Source of the DNA: Enterococcus florum | GTDB lineage: Bacteria; Bacillota; Bacilli; Lactobacillales; Enterococcaceae | DNA length: 64,000 nucleotides | Assembly (NCBI RefSeq): GCF_004309355.1 | Contig: NZ_BJCC01000028.1 | Span: 1-64,000, forward strand | Reading direction: 5' to 3' | Part shown: positions 8,668 to 16,620 of the stretch, piece after piece | Layout: every line of letters starts with the position of its first letter | How positions within the stretch are numbered: the stretch's first letter is position 1 | Notes under the pieces: generated by a model | Seen by the model: only the letters and a program-made list of their open reading frames with translations | What the model was told of the DNA's origin: nothing | Database searches by the model: none | Position numbers and translations under genes: made by a program

Positions 8668-9561
8668 ATGGAAAAAATGAAACTAGGGACTAACCTGCAG
8701 ATCAGTAAAATTGGGTTGGGGACGATCAATTTCGGTACAAAAATAAATCGGAAAACTGCTCATGGATTGTTGACAGAATATGTCACAAGAGGTGGCAACT
8801 TTATCGATACTGCTAATAATTACGCAGTTTGGAATGGCGGTGATGGCGGAGAAAGCGAACGGACCATCGGTGAATGGATCAGCCAAACCAAATACAGAGA
8901 TGAGGTAGTAATCGCCACCAAAATCGGTGCTTTGACGACAAACAAACAAAAAGGATTTAGGCAGGTTGAAGGCTTGAGCCGTGAGGCGCTTTTGCGAGCG
9001 GTAGAGCGCTCGTTAAAGCGCCTGCAGATCAACAGCATTGATTTGCTGTATCTTCACATGGACGATTTTTCGGTCTCTCAAGAAGAGGTGATGGGAACGT
9101 TGGCAGAGTTGGTAAAAGAAGGAATGGTTAAAGAAATCGGCTGCAGCAATTTTTACAGCTGGCGGATCGAACAAGCACGTCTGATTTGCCAGGAAAAAGG
9201 CTGGCCGTTTTTCAGTGCGGTTCAGCAACGGTACAGCTTCTTGTCGCCAGCAGCATCTGCAGACCTGTTTCCTCAGGTAGCTATGACTAAGGAGATGGAA
9301 AGCTATCTTCAGCATTTTCCGTGTATGAAGCTGGTCGCTTATTCCCCATTGCTGAAAGGGCAATACAATACCGATAACATACTGCACAAAGCCTATGATT
9401 CCTTGGAAAATCGGGAACGCTTGGCTTGGGTCAGAAGTATAAAAAAAAATCCTAATTGTTGGGTCTTGAATCATGTGACCCAGCAATTTGGCGGCAGCGC
9501 TGCATTGGTCACGACCTCCTCGATCAAGCATTTACGCGAAATCATGACGGAACTAAACTAA
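8668..9561 (+). CDS. Aldo/keto reductase
   Basis: A 297-residue NADPH-dependent oxidoreductase of the aldo/keto reductase family (KCAB/YajO-like branch). Visible are the catalytic Asp/Tyr region FIDTANNYAVWNGGDGGESE, VVIATKIG (Lys), LLYLHMDDF (His) and the cofactor-binding GCSNF and SAVQQRYSFLSP stretches. The start at 8668 is set by GGGGTGAG upstream; the reading frame is open further 5' but overlaps the promoter. Divergence from an HxlR regulator suggests induction by a reactive carbonyl or electrophile, which is inference. The substrate is unknown. Confidence 0.88.
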   Translation: MEKMKLGTNLQISKIGLGTINFGTKINRKTAHGLLTEYVTRGGNFIDTANNYAVWNGGDGGESERTIGEWISQTKYRDEVVIATKIGALTTNKQKGFRQVEGLSREALLRAVERSLKRLQINSIDLLYLHMDDFSVSQEEVMGTLAELVKEGMVKEIGCSNFYSWRIEQARLICQEKGWPFFSAVQQRYSFLSPAASADLFPQVAMTKEMESYLQHFPCMKLVAYSPLLKGQYNTDNILHKAYDSLENRERLAWVRSIKKNPNCWVLNHVTQQFGGSAALVTTSSIKHLREIMTELN

Positions 9562-9562
9562 A

Positions 9563-9602
9563 AAAAGTGGTGAGAGGACGTTATGCCTCTCATCACTTTT
9601 TA
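9563..9602. terminator. Bidirectional terminator between reductase and nrdF
   Basis: A 15-bp stem with one imperfect pair (9563-9577 with 9586-9600), A-rich on the left and T-rich on the right. It overlaps the nrdF stop codon. Confidence 0.85.
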
Positions 9603-10565
9603 GTCTAAACCGATCAAATAATCGTCGTCCTTCATCGCTTCTACTTGGCCTAACAAATAGCCGTTTCCGACTTGCGAAAAGAAGTCGTGGTTGCTGGTAC
9701 CAGTGGAAATACCGTTCATGACGATTGGATTCACATCGTCAGCGGTGTCTGGGAACAGTGGGTCCATTCCTAGATTCATCAGCGCTTTGTTGGCATTGTA
9801 ACGCAAGAATGTTTTGACTTCCTCGGTCCAGCCGATTTCATCGTACAGCTCTTCGGTGTACCGCTCTTCATTTTCATACAATTCGTACAATAAATCGTAC
9901 ATCCATTCCTTCAAACGTTCTTGTTCCTCTTGCGGCTGTTCATTGAAGCCGCGTTGGAATTTATACCCAATATAAGTACCGTGGACAGACTCATCACGGA
10001 TGATCAGCTTGATGATTTCCGCCACGTTGGCCAACTTATTGTTGCCAAGGTAGTACAAAGGTGTGTAAAAACCTGAATAAAACAGGAACGTCTCCAGAAA
10101 GACGCTGGCGATTTTTTTCTCCAGCGGAGAGCCAGTTTTGTAGATTTCGTTGATACGTTCGGCTTTCTTTTGCAAATAGACATTGGTATTGGTCCATTCA
10201 AAGATTTCATCGATCTCGGCCTTTGTGTTCAAGGTGCTGAAAATCGATGAATAGCTTTTGGCATGAACTGATTCCATAAACTGAATGTTGTTTAATACTG
10301 CTTCTTCATGGGGAGTCCGAACATCTGCCCGTAATTGTTCCATGCCGCTTTCTGATTGAACGGTGTCCAACAGTGTCAATCCGCCAAAGACATAGCCGAC
10401 GACCTGTTTTTCTAAATCGGATAATTTGCGCCAATCATCTAAATCATTGGACAAGGGAATTCGTGTATCCAGCCAAAACTGCTCGGTCAATTTTTCCCAA
10501 GTGGATTTATCGATCACGTCTTCGATTTCATTCCAGTTAATGGCCTTGTAATAAGTTTCTGCCAT
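9600..10565 (-). CDS. nrdF: Class Ib ribonucleotide reductase beta subunit NrdF
   Basis: The 321-residue radical-generating subunit carrying the dimetal centre (Mn2 or Fe2) and tyrosyl radical. Family motifs include LDTVQSESGM, FMESVHAKSYSSIF and IIRDESVHGTYIGY, which provide the Glu/His metal ligands. GGAGG precedes the ATG. It is the last gene of nrdH-nrdE-nrdF, separated from nrdE by 123 bases that contain a long perfect palindrome. No nrdI flavodoxin gene, needed for Mn cofactor assembly in many class Ib systems, is in this cluster. Confidence 0.96.
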   Translation of the reverse strand: MAETYYKAINWNEIEDVIDKSTWEKLTEQFWLDTRIPLSNDLDDWRKLSDLEKQVVGYVFGGLTLLDTVQSESGMEQLRADVRTPHEEAVLNNIQFMESVHAKSYSSIFSTLNTKAEIDEIFEWTNTNVYLQKKAERINEIYKTGSPLEKKIASVFLETFLFYSGFYTPLYYLGNNKLANVAEIIKLIIRDESVHGTYIGYKFQRGFNEQPQEEQERLKEWMYDLLYELYENEERYTEELYDEIGWTEEVKTFLRYNANKALMNLGMDPLFPDTADDVNPIVMNGISTGTSNHDFFSQVGNGYLLGQVEAMKDDDYLIGLD

Positions 10566-10597
10566 GTTGCTTCCTCCTCAATCTTGCATTTATACTG

Positions 10598-10633
10598 AAC
10601 CATCACGAATCAAGCGCTTGATTCGTGATGGTT
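10598..10633. repeat. Perfect 36-bp palindrome between nrdE and nrdF
   Basis: The left arm 10598-10615 and right arm 10616-10633 are perfectly complementary over 18 bases with no spacer. Transcribed from the nrd promoter it forms a very stable hairpin between the two cistrons. There is no T run on the minus strand after it, so it is not an ordinary terminator. An mRNA-processing or stability element balancing NrdE and NrdF is possible. Confidence 0.85.
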
Positions 10634-10688
10634 GGGTGCCTTCCTGCCTAGTTAAGAAAACTGAGAAAAACAGGACTGGCAGCTGGTA

Positions 10689-12848
10689 TTAGATGACACA
10701 GCTTTCACATTGGTTTGAGCCGATCTCTTCAGCATCCTCAGTGAAGGTCCGAACGTAATAAATTGATTTGCAACCTTTATAGAAGGCATAGTTGCGCAGG
10801 ATGTTCAGATCGCGTGTCGTTTGCTTTGTTTCATTTTTCCATTCGTACAAACCGCGAGGAATTTCTGAACGCATAAACAAGGTCAAGCTCATTCCTTGGT
10901 CGATGTGTTGCTGTGCCGTTGCATATACATCGATGACTTTGCGCATGTCCATATCGTAAGCGGAGGTATAATAAGGCAAAGTTTCATTGTTCAAATAAGG
11001 CGCTGGGTAATAGATCTTACCGATTTTCTTTTCTTGGCGTTCCTCGATCAAACGAGTGATTGGATGAAGGCTGGCACTGGTATCATTGATGTAGGAAATC
11101 GAGCCATTTGGTGCGACTGCCAGACGGTTTTGATGGTATAGGCCATCTTCTTTGACCGCCTCTCTGAGCGCTTCCCAATCTTCTGCAGTCGGAATAAAGA
11201 TCTCTTTGAAGATTTCTTTAACCTTCGCTGTTTTCGGTTGGAAATCACCCGTTACATACTTGTCAAAGTATGTCCCATCCGCATATTTTGATTTTTCGAA
11301 GTTATGGAAAACTTGTTTCCGTTCCTTGGCAATCTGATTGCTTTCTATTAATGTCCAATAATTCAACAGCATAAAGTAGATATTGGTGAAATCGATCGAT
11401 TCCTCGGAGCCATAAACCATCAATTGCTTGGCAAAAAAGCTGTGCAGTCCCATGGCACCTAAGCCGATCGTATGATTCAAGCTGTTGCCGTTTTGAATGG
11501 AAGGGACCACTTCAATATTGGAAGCATCGGTGATATACGTCAGTCCGCGCACCATCGTTCGAACCGATTGACCAAAGTCAGGGCTGTCCATCAAATTGAC
11601 GATGTTGGTTGATCCTAAGTTACAGGAAATATCGGTTCCTAATTCGTCATATTCTTGTCGATCATTGATCGCTGAAGGGGTTTGAACCTGCAGAATCTCT
11701 GAACACAGATTACTCATGACGATTTTTCCATCGATCGGATTAGCCTTGTTGGCTGTATCGATGTTGATGATATAAGGATAGCCGGATTCCTGTTGAAGCT
11801 TGGATAATTCGGTTTCCAGATCGCGGGCACGAATCTTTTTCTTGCGGATATTTGGATTTGCCACTAAATTGTCGTATTCCTCAGTGATGTCTACGTAGGA
11901 GTAAGGCACACCGTACTCCCGTTCAATGCCGTAAGGACTGAACAAGTACATATCCTCATTCTTGCGTGCTAGTTCATAAAATTTATCTGGTACAGTCACA
12001 CCGAGTGACAAGGTTTTGACCCGAATTTTTTCATCGGCGTTTTCTTTTTTAGCAGATAAGAAAACTTCGATATCTGGGTGGAAAACATCTAGATAAACGA
12101 CACCAGCACCTTGGCGTTGGCCCAGTTGGTTCGAATAAGAGAAACTGTCTTCAAATAATTTCATGACCGGGACCACGCCGCTAGCGGCACCATCGTAGCC
12201 TTTGATCGGTGCGCCTGCTTCTCGCAGGTTTGATAAGTTGATTCCAACACCGCCGCCGATACGCGACAATTGAAGGGCGGAATTGACCGAGCGGCCGATG
12301 CTGTTCATGTCATCAGTCACTTGGATCAAGAAACAAGAGACCAGCTCTCCACGGCGCTTGCGTCCGGCATTCAAAAAGGAAGGTGTCGCTGGTTGATACC
12401 GTTGATGGATCATCTCATCAGCTAAACGCAGCGCAATTTCTTCATCTCCGTTGGCAAAATACAAGGCATTGAAGGCGACCCGATCTTCATAGCTTTCCAG
12501 ATATTCTGTTCCTTCGTTGTTCTTCAAGGCGTATTGAGAATAGAACTTGTAGGCTGCCATGAAGGATTTGAAAGTAAAATGCTGGTCGTCTAAGTACCGG
12601 TAGAGTTTTTCAATAAATGCATCGGAATAGTTTGCAATAAAGGCTTCTTCTAAATAGTCGTGTTTCAAAAGATAGTCGATCTTTTCTTTTATAGAAGCAA
12701 ATTTCCGAGTGTTTGGTTCAACATTCTCCTTAAAAAAAGCCGCCAAAGCATCTTTGTCTTTGTTTAGCGGGATTTGACCGTTGACTGGACGGTTGATTTC
12801 ATTATTCAGTTTGAAGTAGCTTACCTCTCCAAGGTCTTTTAAACTCAT
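10689..12848 (-). CDS. nrdE: Class Ib ribonucleotide reductase alpha subunit NrdE
   Basis: The 719-residue catalytic subunit reduces ribonucleoside diphosphates to deoxy forms. Features: SCFLIQ with the active-site Cys, NLCSEI (Asn/Cys/Glu catalytic triad), PNGSISYI and the C-terminal redox pair in NQCESCVI that NrdH reduces. The start at 12848 (MSLKDLGEVSYFKLNNE) matches the usual enterococcal N-terminus; a further 21 upstream codons are open but belong to the leader. The ribosome-binding site is weak. The class Ib N-terminus lacks the ATP cone. Confidence 0.96.
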   Translation of the reverse strand: MSLKDLGEVSYFKLNNEINRPVNGQIPLNKDKDALAAFFKENVEPNTRKFASIKEKIDYLLKHDYLEEAFIANYSDAFIEKLYRYLDDQHFTFKSFMAAYKFYSQYALKNNEGTEYLESYEDRVAFNALYFANGDEEIALRLADEMIHQRYQPATPSFLNAGRKRRGELVSCFLIQVTDDMNSIGRSVNSALQLSRIGGGVGINLSNLREAGAPIKGYDGAASGVVPVMKLFEDSFSYSNQLGQRQGAGVVYLDVFHPDIEVFLSAKKENADEKIRVKTLSLGVTVPDKFYELARKNEDMYLFSPYGIEREYGVPYSYVDITEEYDNLVANPNIRKKKIRARDLETELSKLQQESGYPYIINIDTANKANPIDGKIVMSNLCSEILQVQTPSAINDRQEYDELGTDISCNLGSTNIVNLMDSPDFGQSVRTMVRGLTYITDASNIEVVPSIQNGNSLNHTIGLGAMGLHSFFAKQLMVYGSEESIDFTNIYFMLLNYWTLIESNQIAKERKQVFHNFEKSKYADGTYFDKYVTGDFQPKTAKVKEIFKEIFIPTAEDWEALREAVKEDGLYHQNRLAVAPNGSISYINDTSASLHPITRLIEERQEKKIGKIYYPAPYLNNETLPYYTSAYDMDMRKVIDVYATAQQHIDQGMSLTLFMRSEIPRGLYEWKNETKQTTRDLNILRNYAFYKGCKSIYYVRTFTEDAEEIGSNQCESCVI

Positions 12849-12903
12849 ACTGTCACATCTTTTCTCTCTAGATTTCGTTTTGGGGTGCCTAAGAATGAAG
12901 AAA

Positions 12904-12927
12904 CTTTGCAATCCGCAGATTGCAAAG
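12904..12927 (-). terminator. Hairpin directly after nrdH (attenuator or processing site)
   Basis: A perfect 10-bp stem (12904-12913 with 12918-12927) and 4-base loop begins 3 bases after the nrdH stop. On the minus strand it is followed by TTTCTT. It may act as a leaky terminator or processing hairpin that sets nrdH against nrdE levels. Confidence 0.6.
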
Positions 12928-12929
12928 TC

Positions 12930-13148
12930 CTAAGCGAGTGCTTTTAATTGGTCAGGTCTGAAACCAATGATGGCTTGCTGTCCCCCGAAAATAACAGGAA
13001 CGCTCTGAAAGCCTTGGGTCTGCAAGAACTCTAATGCTTCAGGTTCGTTGTCGATGTTTACTTCTTCAAAGGGAATACTATTGTCAGTTAAATAACGTTT
13101 TGCCATTTTACATTGCATACAGTTGTTTTTTGAATATACTTTTACCAT
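12930..13148 (-). CDS. nrdH: Glutaredoxin-like NrdH redoxin
   Basis: A 72-residue redoxin that recycles the NrdE disulfide. The redox motif is CMQC (Cys10-Cys13) after VKVYSKNN, and the family SVPVI (cis-Pro) and GFRPDQL segments follow. The start at 13148 is preceded by AAGGAGG. First gene of the nrdHEF unit, downstream of tandem NrdR boxes. Confidence 0.95.
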   Translation of the reverse strand: MVKVYSKNNCMQCKMAKRYLTDNSIPFEEVNIDNEPEALEFLQTQGFQSVPVIFGGQQAIIGFRPDQLKALA

Positions 13149-13176
13149 AAGAAGGCCTCCTTTTTCTACACTATTC

Positions 13177-13258
13177 AGTATAAAAGATGTAGTCGAAAAG
13201 TCAATCATAAAATACTATATATTGTGTTGATGGGATCGGATAATACCACAGTTTGTGT
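13177..13258 (-). promoter_or_regulatory. nrdHEF promoter with tandem NrdR boxes
   Basis: On the minus strand, TTGACT (13199-13204), 16-bp spacer and TATACT (13177-13182) form the promoter. Upstream lie two NrdR-box-like 16-mers: ACACAATATATAGTAT (13212-13227) and ACACAAACTGTGGTAT (13243-13258). Their starts are 31 bases apart, about three helical turns, as is usual for paired NrdR boxes. The first is a close match and the second weaker. The NrdR gene is not in the window. Confidence 0.8.
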
Positions 13259-13428
13259 TTTTGGAAAAAAGATGAAAGCAGATAAAATAAGACTTTATAC
13301 TCATTTTAAAGAAAGAACAATGTTAGTCAATCTTTTTTTCGCTAAAAAAAGAAAAATAGGATAACCAAATCACGAGAAGTTTGAAGCTTAAAACGGATGA
13401 TTTGTCAACTTAAATGCTCAAGATTTTA

Positions 13429-13475
13429 TTGACTTTATTCGTGAAAAATTGTAATCTAAATGAGAAAGATTATCA
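13429..13475 (+). promoter_or_regulatory. feo promoter and Fur box
   Basis: TTGACT (13429-13434), 17 bp and TAATCT (13452-13457) form the promoter. TGAGAAAGATTATCA (13461-13475) fits the 7-1-7 Fur consensus with 12 of 14 defined positions and would cover the transcription start. Iron repression by Fur is inferred. The remaining sequence back to the nrd promoter (about 13260-13428) shows nothing else I can name. Confidence 0.75.
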
Positions 13476-13511
13476 TTATTAATCAATGGTTGAAGAGGGT
13501 TGATAGGAACG

Positions 13512-13982
13512 ATGACAACGTTAGCAGAAGTAACCTTAAATAAAGTTGTACAAATTGAAGGAATCCAGTTGAGCAGCGAGCTGAAACGTCGTATGCAGGA
13601 TTTAGGAATGATCGTAGGCAGCAAAATCGCGGTAGTGAATCATTCGGGAGACAACAGCATTGTTTTGCTGCACAATGCACGCGTCGCACTCGATCAATCC
13701 TTATTAGAGCAAATACTCGTGAAGGAAGTAACAGAAGACCAGAGTACTTGGATCTCACTTGACCAGTTAGGCGTAGGTGAGACAGCTAAGGTTGTGAGTG
13801 TCCATGGTACAGGCGCAGTTAAGCGTCGTTTGATGGATATGGGCTTGACCAAAGGCACAGCGATCAAAGTCGTGAAGCTGGCGCCATTAGGAGATCCAAT
13901 GGAGATCGCTATTCGCGGGTATGAACTAAGCTTGCGCAAGAGTGAGTCAGAATTGATCATCGTCGCTAAGGAGGCAGAATAG
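13512..13982 (+). CDS. feoA: Tandem FeoA-domain protein
   Basis: A 156-residue protein made of two FeoA/SH3-like domains (about 3-72 and 80-154); each has the RRMQDLGM/RRLMDMGL-type motif. FeoA partners the FeoB iron pump. Most bacteria have a single 75-residue FeoA; the duplicated form is known in enterococci and relatives. The start is ambiguous: ATG 13512 has AGGA very close and GAGGG 12 bases away, while a TTG at 13500 would add four residues. Its stop is immediately followed by feoB. Confidence 0.9.
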   Translation: MTTLAEVTLNKVVQIEGIQLSSELKRRMQDLGMIVGSKIAVVNHSGDNSIVLLHNARVALDQSLLEQILVKEVTEDQSTWISLDQLGVGETAKVVSVHGTGAVKRRLMDMGLTKGTAIKVVKLAPLGDPMEIAIRGYELSLRKSESELIIVAKEAE

Positions 13983-16142
13983 ATGAAGGAACTGCATATT
14001 GCATTAGCGGGGAATCCCAACAGCGGGAAAACCAGCACTTTTAATGTGTTGACCGGAACCAATCAGTTTGTCGGCAATTGGCCGGGGGTGACTGTTGAAC
14101 GCAAAGAAGGCAAATACAAGAAAAAACGGGAGATTATCATTGATGACTTGCCAGGGATCTATTCCTTGTCGCCTTATTCGCCAGAGGAAGTCGTTGCACG
14201 GGATTATTTGCTGTCGGATGTTCCAGATGTGATTTTGAATATCATTGACGGCACCAATCTGGAACGCAATTTGTATTTAACCACTCAACTGATCGAAACA
14301 GGCATTCCAGTTGTGGCGGCTGTCAATATGATGGACTTGGTAAAAAAAGAAGGCAAGCAGATCAATCTGGAAAAGCTGTCTTACGTGCTGGGCATCCCGG
14401 TTCTAGGCATCAGTGCTTTGAAAAATTGGGGCATCGATAAAGCAATCGAGCAGGCAATCGAGCAAGCCAATAAAAAGCCAGAAACCCTTTATCCTGTGTA
14501 TGAAAAGCGGGTCGAGGCAGCTTTGAGTGAAATCAGTCGTATTCTGGGCAACACGGTGTTAGAAAAATACAGCCGCTGGTATAGTGTCAAATTGTTCGAA
14601 AGGGACGAACATGCCACAAAGCAGTTGGATTTGAGTTCCGTCCAACAAAAGGATATTGAAGAGACCATCAAGATTACTGAACAGCTCTTTACTGATGAGG
14701 CTGAAACGATCATTATCAATGAGCGATACAATTTTATTACGGATCTGCGGGCACTGTGTATCGTAGACAAAGAAGAATTTAGTTTATCCGTTTCTGATAA
14801 AATTGACCGGATCGTCACTAATCGGATTTTGGCTCTGCCGATTTTCGCTTTTGTGATGTGGTTGGTCTACTACATCTCGATCCAAACTATCGGAGTGATG
14901 GGGACCGATTGGGTGAATGACGTTCTTTTTGGTGAAGCAGTGCCGACCTTTGTAAGTACTACATTGGCTTCTTGGAATGTTGCAGATTGGATGCAAAGTC
15001 TGATCCTAGATGGGATTATTGCCGGTGTCGGAGCGGTATTGGGCTTCCTGCCGCAGTTGATGGTCTTATTCTTCTGTTTGGCGCTTTTAGAGGACTGCGG
15101 CTATATGGCGCGGATCGCTTTTGTCATGGACCGCATTTTCCGCAAGTTTGGCTTATCGGGCAAATCCTTTATCCCGATGTTGATCGCGACGGGCTGCGGT
15201 GTGCCGGGGGTCATGGCAAGTCGGACGATTGAAAATGAAAAAGACCGCCGAATGACAGCGATGCTAACTACCTTTATGCCTTGTTCGGCGAAGCTGCCGA
15301 TCATTGCCTTAGTTGCCGGGGCCTTTTTCCCAAATAGCAGCTGGGTAGCACCATCCGCTTATTTTATTGGCATGGGCACTATTGTTTTATCTGGCATTGC
15401 GTTGAAAAAAACCAAGCTGTTTGCTGGAGACCCGTCACCGTTCATCATGGAACTGCCGCTGTACCACATGCCAAGAATCGGCAATACGATTCGCTATACG
15501 TATGACCACAGCAAAGCGTTCGTAAAACGAGCTGGTACGATTATCTTTGTTTCAAGTATCGTGATCTGGTTCATTTCCAGCTACAATTTCAGTCTGCAGT
15601 CTGTCGATGAAAACGACAGTATCTTAGCAGCTTTAGGCGGCTTGATCGCACCGATCTTCGCTCCGCTGGGGTGGGGCGATTGGCGCGGCGCTGTTGCGGC
15701 GATCACCGGATTGGTAGCAAAAGAAAATGTGATCGGGACGTTTGGTATTTTGTATCGCCACGCAGAAGTAGCAGAAGACGGTGTGGAAATTTGGCATGCG
15801 CTGCGTGCAGCCTACACTCCAGTTGCCGGTTATTCCTTCTTGGTATTCAATCTGCTGTGTGCGCCATGTTTTGCAGCCATTGGTGCGATCCATCGCGAAA
15901 TGGCAGATACAAAATGGACAGTACGCGCCATTGCTTATCAGTGCGGGTTGGCTTATGCGGTCAGCTTTGTGATCTACCAATTCGGACATGTCCTGTTTGA
16001 AGGCGGAGCAATCGGCTTCGGCTTGATCCTTGCTGTGATCGCAGCAGCTGCGATGTTGTATTTCTTACTAAGAAAACCAGTGAAGCAAACACCGACAGTG
16101 ACGATCGAGCACATCAAAGAGGTGAAAGAATGGCAACTATAA
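13983..16142 (+). CDS. feoB: Ferrous iron transporter FeoB
   Basis: A 719-residue Fe(II) uptake protein. The N-terminal G domain has G1 GNPNSGKTS (10-18), G3 DLPG (55-58) and G4 NMMD (115-118). A helical GDI-like region reaches to about 270. The membrane part contains two Gate-type repeats with the conserved cysteines of ATGCGVPGVMASRT and CAPCFAAIGAI. Co-transcribed with feoA under a Fur box. Its 3' end overlaps the small gene at 16130 by 13 bases. Confidence 0.97.
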   Translation: MKELHIALAGNPNSGKTSTFNVLTGTNQFVGNWPGVTVERKEGKYKKKREIIIDDLPGIYSLSPYSPEEVVARDYLLSDVPDVILNIIDGTNLERNLYLTTQLIETGIPVVAAVNMMDLVKKEGKQINLEKLSYVLGIPVLGISALKNWGIDKAIEQAIEQANKKPETLYPVYEKRVEAALSEISRILGNTVLEKYSRWYSVKLFERDEHATKQLDLSSVQQKDIEETIKITEQLFTDEAETIIINERYNFITDLRALCIVDKEEFSLSVSDKIDRIVTNRILALPIFAFVMWLVYYISIQTIGVMGTDWVNDVLFGEAVPTFVSTTLASWNVADWMQSLILDGIIAGVGAVLGFLPQLMVLFFCLALLEDCGYMARIAFVMDRIFRKFGLSGKSFIPMLIATGCGVPGVMASRTIENEKDRRMTAMLTTFMPCSAKLPIIALVAGAFFPNSSWVAPSAYFIGMGTIVLSGIALKKTKLFAGDPSPFIMELPLYHMPRIGNTIRYTYDHSKAFVKRAGTIIFVSSIVIWFISSYNFSLQSVDENDSILAALGGLIAPIFAPLGWGDWRGAVAAITGLVAKENVIGTFGILYRHAEVAEDGVEIWHALRAAYTPVAGYSFLVFNLLCAPCFAAIGAIHREMADTKWTVRAIAYQCGLAYAVSFVIYQFGHVLFEGGAIGFGLILAVIAAAAMLYFLLRKPVKQTPTVTIEHIKEVKEWQL

Positions 16143-16261
16143 TTTTGTCGGTCTTGATATTTGGCAGTGCTGGAGTGATCGTTTACCGCAAACTCAAGCA
16201 CGGATCCTCTTGCGAAGACTGCGGCTCCAGCTGTCCAGTGAAGCATGAGCAGGAAAAATAA
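16130..16261 (+). CDS. FeoB-associated Cys-rich membrane protein
   Basis: A 43-residue protein starting at ATG 16130 inside the end of feoB. It has one membrane helix (about 2-19) and a short cytoplasmic tail with a CxxCxxxC motif (CEDCGSSC). This matches the small FeoB-associated Cys-rich family, sometimes treated as a FeoC counterpart in Firmicutes. Overlap with feoB implies translational coupling. Function (iron or redox sensing, FeoB stability) is not established. Confidence 0.85.
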   Translation: MATIILSVLIFGSAGVIVYRKLKHGSSCEDCGSSCPVKHEQEK

Positions 16262-16267
16262 AATCAA

Positions 16268-16304
16268 AAAATGCTGTAGCGTCTCAGACGTTGCAGCATT
16301 TTCA
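16268..16304 (+). terminator. Terminator of the feo operon
   Basis: A stem of about 17 bp with few imperfect pairs (16268-16284 with 16286-16302) ending in TTTTC. Confidence 0.85.
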
Positions 16305-16334
16305 TGCTAAACTAAAAAGAAAAGGAGCAACTCT

Positions 16335-16583
16335 ATGATTTCAAAAAAGAACCGTCAAATGATTCATTTCACCATGCTGGCGTTCATTTTAGTGATTTTG
16401 TCGTGCTTTCGCGGATTCAGTCCGCTTTCTGACTGGCTGGCCGTTGTTTACTGGACGGCATATATCCTGATCGACTACCGATCAGTAGATAATCCGGGAA
16501 TATTCAAGACCCGCAAACACAATTTGCTGTTCAATCTTTTGGTTCTGGTCCTGCTGCTCCTTGTAGTTTTGTACGTTAACTAA
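16335..16583 (+). CDS. Small membrane protein of unknown function
   Basis: An 82-residue protein with three hydrophobic stretches (about 9-26, 30-47, 61-81) and a basic N-terminus. AAAGGAG precedes the ATG at a good distance, which supports that it is real. I do not recognise a family. It lies between the feo terminator and a terminator shared with the convergent hydrolase gene, so it is monocistronic. Confidence 0.7.
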   Translation: MISKKNRQMIHFTMLAFILVILSCFRGFSPLSDWLAVVYWTAYILIDYRSVDNPGIFKTRKHNLLFNLLVLVLLLLVVLYVN

Positions 16584-16616
16584 AAAAGGCAAGAAGCCGC
16601 TGCTCCTTGCCTTTTG
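16584..16616. terminator. Bidirectional terminator
   Basis: A perfect 10-bp stem (16584-16593 with 16606-16615) between converging genes. Confidence 0.85.
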
Positions 16617-16620
16617 AGCC

